Assembly: GCA_035296385.1 (NCBI GenBank)
Contig: DATHBB010000220.1
Coordinates: 1 to 10,506 of the forward strand
Direction of reading: 5' to 3'
From: JAIVJZ01 sp035296385
GTDB lineage: Bacteria > Acidobacteriota > Blastocatellia > Pyrinomonadales > Pyrinomonadaceae
DNA length: 10,506 nt
Shown here: positions 1 through 7,234 of the stretch, piece after piece
How the letters are laid out: every line of letters begins with the position of its first letter
How positions within the stretch are numbered: position 1 is the first letter of the stretch
The notes under the pieces: model-generated
The model's input: only the letters and a program-made list of their open reading frames with translations
What the model was told of the DNA's origin: nothing
Database searches by the model: none
Made by a program: the position numbers and the translations under genes

Positions 1-470
1 AGGCCGAGCGGCTCGCCGTAAGTTTCTTTGGAAGGCGTCGCGAAGACGGGGCCGAAGACGGCGAAGTCCGCGTCGGACATGCGCGCCGCCTGCGCTTCTT
101 CGAGCGTGTGTGTTGAGACGCCGATGAGAAAATCTTGCGGGGCGATATTGCGCACGACGAGAGGATCGAGCGAGCGCGTGGTGAGGTGTACGCCGTCGGC
201 GCGCGCGGCGAGCGCGATGTCGGCGCGGTCGTTGACGAGGAGGCGCGTCTGGCTCCCGCGCGTGAGTTCGGCGGCGCGGCGCGTGAGTTCGTAGAGCACG
301 CGCGGGCGCAACTGTTTTTCGCGCAGTTGGACGAGCGAGACGCGCGCCAGGACGCACGCGCCGACGAGCGCGTAGAGACGCGTGAACTCCGCGCTCGACG
401 AGCGGGTGTCGGCGTTCGTGCGCCCGTCAGTGATCAGATACGTGATCGGCGTGGTCAGGTCGAGCGGCAT
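1..470 (-). CDS. thiE: Thiamine-phosphate synthase-like protein (ThiE/TenI family), C-terminus cut by window edge
   Basis: ThiE joins HMP-pyrophosphate and thiazole phosphate to make thiamine phosphate in the cytosol; TenI relatives share the TIM-barrel fold but isomerise the thiazole. About 156 residues are visible of a family length near 210. Motifs in order: ITYLITDG (9-16, first strand), QLREK (48-52, pyrimidine-diphosphate contact), NDRADIA (80-86), ADGVHL (91-96), GVSTH (117-121) and FGPVFATPSK (139-148). The start is ATG at 470, because the ITYLITDG strand must lie inside the protein and this ATG is just ahead of it. The gene overlaps the end of the upstream membrane-protein gene by 44 nt, which implies co-transcription. 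Oddity: after ADGVHL the usual ThiE QED segment with a metal-binding Asp is replaced by TTRSLD. The FGPVF.TPSK segment favours ThiE over TenI, but the exact activity is uncertain. Confidence 0.85.
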   Translation of the reverse strand, partial: MPLDLTTPITYLITDGRTNADTRSSSAEFTRLYALVGACVLARVSLVQLREKQLRPRVLYELTRRAAELTRGSQTRLLVNDRADIALAARADGVHLTTRSLDPLVVRNIAPQDFLIGVSTHTLEEAQAARMSDADFAVFGPVFATPSKETYGEPLG

Positions 471-795
471 GGGGCGTAGTCTGCGCGTGCGCCGCGCCTT
501 CGTCGGCGGCGGCGCGTCCGTCGAGCGCGCGCACGGTGCGCCGGAAGTTTGCGATCTCCCAGAAGGCGAGCACGAAATTGATGAGGCCGAGTCCGGTGAC
601 GGCGCCGCGCACCCAGCCGGAGGCGACGGTCTGTTGCAAGCCGGTGAATCCCGTCTTCTGCGCCGCGTAGAGGAGGAAAAAGTTGTCGCCCCAGTCGCTC
701 AGGCCGAACGGATGCACCCACGGCAGAAACGTCAACACGATGCCCGCCTCAAGGCACAGGACGATGTAGAAGATGACGGTTAATCTGGCAGACAT
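427..795 (-). CDS. Small hypothetical inner-membrane protein with two predicted helices
   Basis: This 122-residue protein belongs to no family I can name. It has a hydrophobic helix at about residues 5-25 (LTVIFYIVLCLEAGIVLTF), a middle segment with aromatic and Gly residues (WVHPFGLSDWGDNFFLLY), and a second hydrophobic helix at about 62-82 (GAVTGLGLINFVLAFWEIA). A hydrophilic tail rich in Arg, Ala and His follows. ATG at 795 is chosen because the extra codons back to a TTG at 825 are simply translated heptad repeat. No clear Shine-Dalgarno precedes it: the repeat element begins 6 nt upstream, so the normal leader seems to have been replaced. The reading frame ends inside thiE, which suggests translational coupling. 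A role in thiamine metabolism is only a guess from position. Confidence 0.65.
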   Translation of the reverse strand: MSARLTVIFYIVLCLEAGIVLTFLPWVHPFGLSDWGDNFFLLYAAQKTGFTGLQQTVASGWVRGAVTGLGLINFVLAFWEIANFRRTVRALDGRAAADEGAAHAQTTPHAARPDHADHVSDH

Positions 796-801
796 AAGAG
801 A

Positions 802-983
802 ACAGTGACGAGTGACAAGTGACAAGTGACAAGATAAGAAAGTGAACCGTGAATCGTCAATCGTGAATAGACTAAGATTACTCTCCTCTATTCACGATTG
901 ACGATCCGGGAGCGACGGCTTTTGTTTTAACTCGTCACTCGTCACCTGTCACTCGTCACTGTTTTATTTGTCACTCGTCACTG
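802..983. repeat. Nested inverted repeat made of 7-bp tandem units (copy 1)
   Basis: The outer arms, 802-830 and 934-962, are reverse complements with 2 mismatches in 29 bp. They consist of head-to-tail heptads of the type GTGACAA or GTGACGA. The inner arms, 853-870 and 888-905, are perfect complements over 18 bp, made of a second heptad family (GTGAATC, GTCAATC), with a 17-nt loop at 871-887. Two more outer-type heptads continue to 983 inside the C-terminus of the TPR gene. A second element with the same plan lies at 7842-8002, and the GCTTT...TCGTCAC stretch between inner and outer right arms is also shared. It encodes nothing obvious. It could be a MITE- or REP-like element, or a structured RNA region; I cannot decide which. 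Confidence 0.85.
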
Positions 984-3498
984 CTTTTCGCGTTTGCAGG
1001 TCGCGCAGTTTCGAGGCGACGCCGCGATAGTTGACATCCGTGCCGTAAACTTCGGAGAAGACTTCGATGGCGCGTTCGAGGTCGCCCATCTGCTCGTAGG
1101 CCGCGCCGAGTTCGTAGCGCAACGCCTGATACTCGTCTTCGCTGTGGCCAGGCGTGTCCAGACCCTTCTTGAACCACATCGCGGCGGGGCGCGGCATATC
1201 TTTTTGCATGAAGCAGTGGCCGAGCAGGTTGCAGCATTGGAGGTAGCGCGGCGTGCCGTCGTGCGGCGCGGCGAGCGCGATGGCCGCCTGCAATTCCTCC
1301 ACGGCCTGATCGACCAGACCCATCTCGCGGTAAGCGATGCCAGTGTTGTAATGCGTCTCGTAATCGCCCGCGTCCGCCGCAGGATCGCTCGCTTCGACCT
1401 CGTCGCGAAACTCGTCGAACATGTCTGCGAGTTCGGACGGGAGACCCGACGGCGGCTGTGGCGTCGGCGTCGGCGCAACCGTTGAAGAGGCGACCGGCGA
1501 CGGCGGCGCGGCGGCGACAGGGGGCGGCGCGGCGACCTCTTCCTCCGTCGCCGTCGAAATGAACATGTGCTCGCCGATCTCGACTTCTTCCGCCGCCGTC
1601 TCCGTCGCCGTTATCTCTTCAATCGGCGCGAAGCTCTCGAACTCGGAGGACGAAAGACCGGAGGCGGTTGAGAGAACCCCGATTTTATCAGCCTCGTGCG
1701 GCAGTTGGCTGCGACGCTTGCTGATCTCTTCGTTCGCGCCGTACTGGCGTTCGAGCATGTCGAGCGTGTCGCGCGCGATGTCGGAGTAGCCCTGCGCGAG
1801 ATAGTAGTCAACGCTTTCGAGTTCCTGCGCGAGCAGAACCTTGATGCGCCCTTCGCCCGTCTCTTTCTCCGGCGCTAAAGCCGACACGTCGAACGAGTTG
1901 AGATCGGACATCTCGAAGGCGGGCGGCCTCGTCGCCGAAGCGCCCGAAGACCACGAAGCGGTTTCGGCGCCCGCGAAGTCTTCGTTGAGATCGGCGAAAG
2001 AGGAGTTCGGATCAATGGTGGCGACGGGCTCTTCGGGCAGCGCTCCGAAATGCTCTTGTGCCTGCGCCTCTTCCGCCTCCGGCATGGCGACGGAGTTCCA
2101 TTCAAATTCGCTCGCGCCGACGCCCGCATCAACGCTCAGGGGAGTTGTCTGGGTGGCGGCGAAAGGATCGCTGCTCGTGCGCTCGAACACGTCCTCGAAG
2201 GTCGGGACATCGTCGTCGTGCGAGGCGTGCGGTGCGGCGACGGCGTCGGCGGCAGTGTCGGCGGCGGCGTTCTCTTCGACGGGCGGCTCGTACCAGGTCG
2301 TTGCCGCTTCGTCTTCCTGCTCGTCTGCGGAGGCTTCGCCGAGTTCGTGCAGGCGTTCGTGGTAGCTTTGATCGAAGGGCACGAGGCGCACGAGGTGTTC
2401 GAGCGCGCGGCGCTCCTCGGCGTGCAGGTTGTGCGTCTGCGCCGCTTCGGCGAGGCGTTCGAGCGTGACGCGCATGCGGTCGTCGTCGCGCTGCCAGGTG
2501 TAGATGCGCAACAGGAGGCGCAGGGCTTCGATCTGTTCGGGGTCGCGCGCGAGCGCTTCGTTCAGGAGGCCGAGCAGTTTTTGTTCCTGTCGTCCGGCGA
2601 GCGCGGCTTCGGTCGTGCGCGCGAGCACGCCGACGGCTGCGCCTACGTCGCCGCGACGCAAGTAGAGCCGCGCGACTTCAAAGAGTTGCGGGTAGTTCGA
2701 CGCTTCGAGTTCGACGAGGGCGACGGTCGAACGCTCGGCGGCGGGCGCGTCTTCGGATTCGAGGTAGGCGCGCGAAAGCATCGCGCGCAACTCCACGTCC
2801 TTCGGTTCCTGCGAGACGGCCTGTTCGAGCGCCGCCGCCGCTTCGTCCGACGCGCCGAGTTTGGAATGCGCGGCGACCAGCCCGTGCAGCACGGCGTGGT
2901 TGAGCGGGCGGAGGTTGTGCGCCTGCGTATAAGCCTTGAGGGCGCGTTCGGCGTCGCCGCGCGCGAGGAGGCGTTCGCCCGCTTCGGTGAAGGCGTCGGC
3001 GGCCTCTTCGTGCAAGTCTTCGCCGAGGAAGCCCTCGCCGAGCCGCAAGCGAATCTCTATGTTACCGGGTTCGAGGTCGGCGCTCCGGCGCAGCGCCGCG
3101 AGCGAATCGCGCACGCGCCCGTCGCGCGCGTAGGCATCGGCGATGGCGAGATACTGCTCGCGCGCTTCGACGAAATGCCCCTGCTGCTCGTAGAGCACGG
3201 CGAGGCGCGAGGCGATGACAGGGAGGTTCGGGTCGAGGCGCGAAATCTTCTTATAGACGGCGATGGCCTTGAGCGTGAAGCCCTGTTCGCGGTAGTGGTC
3301 TGCGACGCGCTGGAAGCACTCGATGGCGTCCTGCGTCTTCTGCGTGCGCGCGTAGAGGTCGCCGAGCGTGTTGAGCGCGCTATAATCGTTAGGGTCGCGC
3401 TCGACGATGCGGCGATACTCGCTGATGGCCGACGGAATCTTGCCTTGGGCAAGATACTTCTCAGCCGCACTGATGGCCTTTGCTTTATCGAATCCCAT
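964..3498 (-). CDS. Large acidic tetratricopeptide-repeat protein
   Basis: This 844-residue protein probably acts as a scaffold, since TPR helices bind partner proteins; no enzymatic motif is visible. It begins MGFDKAKAISAAEKYLAQGK, with no signal peptide, so it is likely cytosolic. Residues 10-395 form an N-terminal TPR array (for example AISEYRRIVERDPNDYSALN at 24-43). Residues about 396-545 are acidic and low-complexity. A short helical hairpin follows at 552-590 (ESVDYYLAQGYSDIARDTLD), then a Pro/Ala/Thr linker to about 690. The C-terminal TPR block at 712-836 contains YETHYNTGIAYREMGL and YLQCCNLLGHCFMQK. I recall similar proteins as common in Acidobacteriota. ATG at 3498 is preferred over an in-frame start at 3603 because the extra 35 residues look like translated leader. 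The final residues VTSDK and the stop come from heptad repeats. The 137 bp to the divergent ligase gene shows no clear promoter. Confidence 0.85.
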   Translation of the reverse strand: MGFDKAKAISAAEKYLAQGKIPSAISEYRRIVERDPNDYSALNTLGDLYARTQKTQDAIECFQRVADHYREQGFTLKAIAVYKKISRLDPNLPVIASRLAVLYEQQGHFVEAREQYLAIADAYARDGRVRDSLAALRRSADLEPGNIEIRLRLGEGFLGEDLHEEAADAFTEAGERLLARGDAERALKAYTQAHNLRPLNHAVLHGLVAAHSKLGASDEAAAALEQAVSQEPKDVELRAMLSRAYLESEDAPAAERSTVALVELEASNYPQLFEVARLYLRRGDVGAAVGVLARTTEAALAGRQEQKLLGLLNEALARDPEQIEALRLLLRIYTWQRDDDRMRVTLERLAEAAQTHNLHAEERRALEHLVRLVPFDQSYHERLHELGEASADEQEDEAATTWYEPPVEENAAADTAADAVAAPHASHDDDVPTFEDVFERTSSDPFAATQTTPLSVDAGVGASEFEWNSVAMPEAEEAQAQEHFGALPEEPVATIDPNSSFADLNEDFAGAETASWSSGASATRPPAFEMSDLNSFDVSALAPEKETGEGRIKVLLAQELESVDYYLAQGYSDIARDTLDMLERQYGANEEISKRRSQLPHEADKIGVLSTASGLSSSEFESFAPIEEITATETAAEEVEIGEHMFISTATEEEVAAPPPVAAAPPSPVASSTVAPTPTPQPPSGLPSELADMFDEFRDEVEASDPAADAGDYETHYNTGIAYREMGLVDQAVEELQAAIALAAPHDGTPRYLQCCNLLGHCFMQKDMPRPAAMWFKKGLDTPGHSEDEYQALRYELGAAYEQMGDLERAIEVFSEVYGTDVNYRGVASKLRDLQTRKAVTSDK

Positions 3499-3635
3499 CG
3501 GGAAAACTGTTTCGTGTCCGCGTCGCGCGGAAGGGGGTGGGCTGTCTACGGAAGACGCCAATGTTCCGCTGAAACCAAACCGTCTCGCACCCGGCTCGCA
3601 CACTTCAGTCGGTGGCGGGCAGATTTTACGCTAAC

Positions 3636-5210
3636 ATGTGCCGACAACGAGTGTCAACGGAACTGTTTTTGGACGCGGGCGCGCCGGACGGGGCGACTCG
3701 CCGCGCGCCGCTGCTGCGACTAGCCGACGGCATGGCCTTCTGCGGCCTCCTGCTCTACGCCGTCTTCGCCCCGCATTCGATTGCCGGAGCGTGGATCGCG
3801 CTCTCCGTCTCCATCGCGGGCTGGCTCGCGCGCACACTCATCACGCGCCGCGCAAACCTGCGACGCACGCCGCTCGACCTCCCTCTCTGGCTCTTTTACG
3901 CGTGGAGCATACTCTCCGCGCTCTTCTCCGCAGAGCCGCGCATCAGCCTGCTGAAACTCGTCTCGGTCAGCACCTTCCTCATCTTCTACCTCGTCCAGTC
4001 GCTCACAAACGCGCGACGCAACATAGCCGTCCCGGTCGCCGCGTTGATGATCGCGTCGGGAGCGGCTGGCGCGCTCTGGAGCGCCTATGAAGTGGCGCGC
4101 GGGCGCGGGGTCATAGTTGACGAAATCGCGCCGGACAGCCCCTTACGCGCAGCGTCGTTCGACGTTGCGACGGGCGACGTGGTCTGGGGCGTGGGCGGAC
4201 GCCGCGTCAACTCCGTCGCCGAGATTGATCAAGCCATACGCGACGCGACGGCGGCGGGCGAACCACTCAAGCTGGCTCTTTTTTCGCGCGGCGAACAGGT
4301 CGAGCGCGAAGGACAAGTGTTGTCAGCCGCGTCGAACGCGTCGCCTTCCGGCATCGTCGGCACACGCCGCTCGCACCGATTCCGCGCCTCCGGCTGGACG
4401 CGCCACTACCAGACTTTCGCGGAGACACTGCAAATCCTCGCCCAACTCGCCCTCGGCCTCGCGCTCGCACACTGGCAACGTCGCCGCATCGCCGCCGCAC
4501 ACGCACACACGCCTCCCCGCACGCGCCTGCGCTCCGCGCTCTACGCTGCCGCATTCCTCCTGCTCGCGGCAGGCATCGCGCTCACGGCGATGCGCACGGC
4601 GCTCGTCGCCTTCGCCGTCGGCGCGGGTCTAGTCCTGTGGCGCGCTGCGGCGACGGGCAGGCGTGCGCGCATAGTCGTCTCTGCCGCCGTCGCCGTCGCC
4701 GTCGCGCTCGGCGCGTTCGCCGTGTGGCGCACGCGCGCGGAGGGCGCGCTGCGCCTGCAAGACGAGAGTTCGCGCCTGCGTCTCGCAGTCGCGCGCGTCG
4801 CCGTCGCGCGCATACCCGCGCATCCGGTCTTCGGGCACGGCATGGACGCCGTCAAAAGACACTGGACGGAGTGGGGCTTCCCCGGCGACGTGCTGATTCA
4901 CACGCACTCGACGCCCATCCAACTCGCCTTTGATCGCGGCCTGCCCGCGCTCCTCTTGTGGCTCTGGCTGCTCGCGGCCTTCTGGCTCATACTCACGCGC
5001 GCCGAACGACACGTTCGAGCCTCGCCCGACGACGCCGACACGCACGGCCTCCTGCTCGGCGCGACTGGCGCGCTCGCCGGCTTCTTCGCCAGCTCACTCG
5101 TCAACTACAACTTCGGCGACGCGGAAGTCGCACTCGTCCTCTGGTGGTTGATGGGAACTGCTGTGAGCGTTGTTGACCAAAAGCGCGGCGTGTCGGCTTC
5201 ACCGGCGTAA
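3636..5210 (+). CDS. O-antigen ligase (WaaL/WzyC-type) membrane protein with an inserted PDZ-like domain
   Basis: Members of this superfamily move lipid-linked glycan onto an acceptor (lipid A core in WaaL) or polymerise it, on the periplasmic face of the inner membrane. The 524-residue product has many hydrophobic segments: about 33-68, 83-98, 107-122, 131-150, 262-279, 301-332, 346-364, 434-453 and 472-488. The ligase signature is in the C-terminal half: LTAMRTALVAFA (316-327, with the conserved Arg), FGHGMDAVKRHW (399-410) and the His-containing loop HTHSTPIQLAFDRGLP (422-437). Between two membrane segments, residues about 156-224 read as a PDZ-like fold: GVIVDEIAPDSPLRAA, then ATGDVVWGVGGRRVNS, then LKLALFSRGE. 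ATG at 3636 is used; a GTG at 3612 is also in frame and a GTG at 3651 is possible. No good Shine-Dalgarno is visible. The acceptor, and ligase versus polymerase activity, are not decidable here. Confidence 0.82.
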   Translation: MCRQRVSTELFLDAGAPDGATRRAPLLRLADGMAFCGLLLYAVFAPHSIAGAWIALSVSIAGWLARTLITRRANLRRTPLDLPLWLFYAWSILSALFSAEPRISLLKLVSVSTFLIFYLVQSLTNARRNIAVPVAALMIASGAAGALWSAYEVARGRGVIVDEIAPDSPLRAASFDVATGDVVWGVGGRRVNSVAEIDQAIRDATAAGEPLKLALFSRGEQVEREGQVLSAASNASPSGIVGTRRSHRFRASGWTRHYQTFAETLQILAQLALGLALAHWQRRRIAAAHAHTPPRTRLRSALYAAAFLLLAAGIALTAMRTALVAFAVGAGLVLWRAAATGRRARIVVSAAVAVAVALGAFAVWRTRAEGALRLQDESSRLRLAVARVAVARIPAHPVFGHGMDAVKRHWTEWGFPGDVLIHTHSTPIQLAFDRGLPALLLWLWLLAAFWLILTRAERHVRASPDDADTHGLLLGATGALAGFFASSLVNYNFGDAEVALVLWWLMGTAVSVVDQKRGVSASPA

Positions 5211-6284
5211 TTGAGCGCGCGCCTGTTGCAGTAAGAACAATTTCACTTCGGGGAAGCGCAGGCGCGTGCCGCGCCACCTGTGTTCGCGCAGGCCGTCAAT
5301 CGCCGTCCACGTCGGGTGGTAGCGCGCGTAAATCCATTCGTTGCGGGGATCGCCCCAACTGCCGTCGGCGTTCTGGCAGGCGAGCAGGTAGTCCATGCCC
5401 TCGCGTATCAGCGGGTGGTCGTCCGTGAGTTTGAACGCCTTGAGCGCGTCGAGTATTTCGCCGAGCATCTCCGCGTCGTCCAGCGCAATCGCGTCGCGCA
5501 CGCTCGCTTTCATAAACTCGAACTCGGCGGGCAACCAACGCGGCGAGAGTTGATAGAGATCGTAATCGTTCAGCGTATAGACGACGTGCGTGACGGCGTA
5601 AACCGCGTCGTAAAAGTCCGGGTTGCGGTCATCTTCGCGCCCGCGATATGGAAGCATCGAGGGCTGCCAGCGCAACACGTCCGCGTAACGCCCGCTCGCC
5701 GTCACGCCGTAAACCTCGCCCGCGTAGGTGCGCATCAGAGCGTCGCACCAGACAGCGTAACGCGTTAAATATTCCAACCCCCTGCGGCACTTGCGACAAC
5801 GCTTGCGCCCGCGCTCGTTCCAGTAACCGCACGCCGCGCACGCGTCGGGCACGTCTGCGGGCGGCGGTTCGACACGCGGATCGAACGAGAGATAATCGCG
5901 CGTATCGAAGCGCGCGGCCTCGCGCCTGATCTGCTCTTTGAGTTCGGGGTCCGGCACGCCGAGACAATCGGCGGAGTGGCTGCCGTGTATAAAATCAAGG
6001 ATCGTTTCGACATCCGCGTCCGCAGGGAGCGCGGAGCGGTCGCGTCGCCACCGGCGCGCACGCTCGCGCCCTATCCAACGCGCCGTCCGGCTGAGTTTAG
6101 GGTCGAGCGACGTTTCGGCGATGAAGTAGAAACAACTGATCAAATCGCTGCCGAACTGTGCGAAGTGTTCCGCGTCGCAGGCCACCTCGTAGATGAACTC
6201 CAGCCCGCGCCGGACTGCGCGCGCGCGCACCGTCGCGTCGGCAGTTTTTCGTGCGCCGGGTGCGTTGACTTTTTTCTTCATCAT
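5199..6284 (-). CDS. Unrecognised protein with a zinc knuckle and a terpenoid-cyclase/prenyltransferase-like repeat
   Basis: The function of this 361-residue soluble-looking protein is unknown to me. Residues 149-166 hold C149-x2-C152-x10-C163-x2-C166, a zinc-ribbon pattern in a basic segment. Residues 296-333 contain DYLLACQNADGSWGDP followed by HPTWTAIDGL. The Q-x-x-D-G-S-W-G motif is typical of alpha/alpha-toroid proteins (squalene cyclases, prenyltransferase beta subunits). The segment YDAVYAVTHVVYTLNDYDLY (225-244) fits the same helical style. No DxDD or DDxxD catalytic motif is evident, so the fold may be used for binding. The start is the first of two adjacent ATGs (6284, 6281), with GGAG about 11 nt upstream. 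The gene lies 83 nt downstream of wzm on the same strand and may share its transcript. Its 3' end overlaps the convergent ligase gene by 12 nt. Confidence 0.75.
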   Translation of the reverse strand: MMKKKVNAPGARKTADATVRARAVRRGLEFIYEVACDAEHFAQFGSDLISCFYFIAETSLDPKLSRTARWIGRERARRWRRDRSALPADADVETILDFIHGSHSADCLGVPDPELKEQIRREAARFDTRDYLSFDPRVEPPPADVPDACAACGYWNERGRKRCRKCRRGLEYLTRYAVWCDALMRTYAGEVYGVTASGRYADVLRWQPSMLPYRGREDDRNPDFYDAVYAVTHVVYTLNDYDLYQLSPRWLPAEFEFMKASVRDAIALDDAEMLGEILDALKAFKLTDDHPLIREGMDYLLACQNADGSWGDPRNEWIYARYHPTWTAIDGLREHRWRGTRLRFPEVKLFLLQQARAQLRR

Positions 6285-6367
6285 CCCGGCCAGGCTCCGT
6301 CGATTGCGCGGGCGGTTAGCGAGGGTGAATTGAAAAAGCGGCGGCGACGTGTGCGTTCAAATTTAGC

Positions 6368-7192
6368 TTAAATCACGTCGGCGAAATTCTTGCGCGTCTT
6401 AGCAAACCACCAGTAGCCGAAGAAGAAGACTGCGACGGCGAACATTGTGAAGTAAGCCAGACCCGCCCAGTCGGGCTGCACGCCTTCGAGGATGATGCGG
6501 CGGTAGTTTCTGACGAGCGGCGTGAACGGGTTGGCGCTGATATACGGCTGGTAGCGCGGCGGCACGATCTGTTCCGGGTAGATGATGGGCGTCAGGAACA
6601 TCCAGGCGACGAGCAAGAGCGAGACGACCTGCGCGGTGTCGCGCAAAAAGACGCCGAGCGAGGCGACGAGCCACGCCGCGCCGAGCATCAGGACGAGTTG
6701 CGGCAGGATGAGCGCGGGCAGCCAGAGGAGCGTCGGGTGAAGTTCGCGTTGGATGACGAGCGTGGCGGCGAGCAGCACGATTGTGCCGAGCATCTGCGTC
6801 GTGAGCGCGGCGAGCACCTGCGCGACCGGCAAGGCTTCGAGCGGGAAGACGACGCGCTTGACGAGGTTCGCGTGCGCGACGATGACGTTCGCGGCGGACT
6901 GCAAAGAATCCTGAAAGGCCGTCCACGGCAGAAGCGCGCAGAAGAGATAGAGCGCGTAGTCCCACGCCGTGCCGCGCTCCCCGAAGCGCGCGCCGAAGAT
7001 GCCCGCGAAGATGAACGTGTAGATCGAGATCATCACGGCGGGCGTCAGCATCGCCCACAGGAAGCCGAGCGCCGACCCGCGATAACGCGCCGCCAACTCG
7101 CGCCGCACGAGCGAGCGGATCAACTCCACGCGCCCCGCCAACTCCCACAGAGGCCGCCACACCAACCGCCGCGAATCCTGCGCCGAAATCAT
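6368..7192 (-). CDS. wzm: Polysaccharide ABC exporter permease (Wzm/TagG type, ABC-2 family)
   Basis: Wzm forms the membrane channel that, with the Wzt ATPase, carries lipid-linked O-antigen or a similar glycan across the inner membrane. The 274-residue length matches the family. Residues 26-54 carry the amphipathic entry helix and first membrane segment (RSLVRRELAARYRGSALGFL). Further membrane segments lie at about 53-67, 79-92, 125-146, 156-181, 186-204 and 245-263. Family landmarks are GVFLRDTAQV (180-189), TPIIYP (201-206) and the terminal KNFADVI. ATG at 7192 is the only sensible start; it is 6 nt after a TACAAT hexamer, so the mRNA may be leaderless. The presumed partner wzt is divergent and over 800 bp away instead of adjacent. 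The gene could equally serve a capsule or teichoic-acid-like polymer, but the ligase in the window favours O-antigen. Confidence 0.92.
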   Translation of the reverse strand: MISAQDSRRLVWRPLWELAGRVELIRSLVRRELAARYRGSALGFLWAMLTPAVMISIYTFIFAGIFGARFGERGTAWDYALYLFCALLPWTAFQDSLQSAANVIVAHANLVKRVVFPLEALPVAQVLAALTTQMLGTIVLLAATLVIQRELHPTLLWLPALILPQLVLMLGAAWLVASLGVFLRDTAQVVSLLLVAWMFLTPIIYPEQIVPPRYQPYISANPFTPLVRNYRRIILEGVQPDWAGLAYFTMFAVAVFFFGYWWFAKTRKNFADVI

Positions 7193-7198
7193 CCTGTT

Positions 7199-7228
7199 AT
7201 TGTAAGCGAAGATTCCTTAACCGGTTAA
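7199..7228 (-). promoter_or_regulatory. Candidate promoter of wzm, giving a leaderless transcript
   Basis: Read on the minus strand, TTAACC (7228-7223; 4 of 6 matches to TTGACA) is followed after 18 nt by TACAAT (7204-7199; 5 of 6 matches to TATAAT). The ATG of wzm begins 6 nt later, about where transcription should start. The -35 half falls within the TTAACCGGTTAA palindrome, so a protein bound there could block it. This is read from sequence alone. Confidence 0.45.
7217..7228. promoter_or_regulatory. 12-bp perfect palindrome TTAACCGGTTAA, possible operator
   Basis: TTAACCGGTTAA is its own reverse complement. It lies between the divergent starts of wzm and hicB, covers the candidate wzm -35 and sits 6 bp upstream of the candidate hicB -35. 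That placement suits a dimeric regulator controlling both directions. The binding protein is unknown; this HicB has no visible DNA-binding domain of its own. Confidence 0.4.
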
Positions 7229-7234
7229 AGTAGT

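Noticed and set aside
796..825. A TTG start at 825 for the small membrane protein
   Set aside because: The added residues are translated heptad repeat, and ATG 795 leads directly into the first hydrophobic helix.
802..983. Reading the heptad repeats as a CRISPR array
   Set aside because: The units are 7 bp, contiguous, and arranged as inverted arms with no unique spacers; no cas gene is nearby.
3499..3603. A longer N-terminus for the TPR protein starting at 3603
   Set aside because: The extra 35 residues are compositionally unlike the protein, and the MGFDKAKA start is what I recall for the family.
3627..3632. TACGCT as a -10 for the ligase gene
   Set aside because: It is only 3 nt from the chosen ATG, has no matching -35, and would require the later GTG start; too weak to annotate.
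2050..3723. A 557-codon open frame on the plus strand antisense to the TPR gene
   Set aside because: It is an antisense shadow: GC-rich codon use keeps this frame open. Its product is Arg/Glu/Val-rich with no domain, while the minus strand gives clear TPR repeats.
6285..6367. A terminator between wzm and the zinc-knuckle gene
   Set aside because: AATTGAA and TTCAAAT stretches do not pair without a bulge and there is no T run, so read-through from wzm remains likely.
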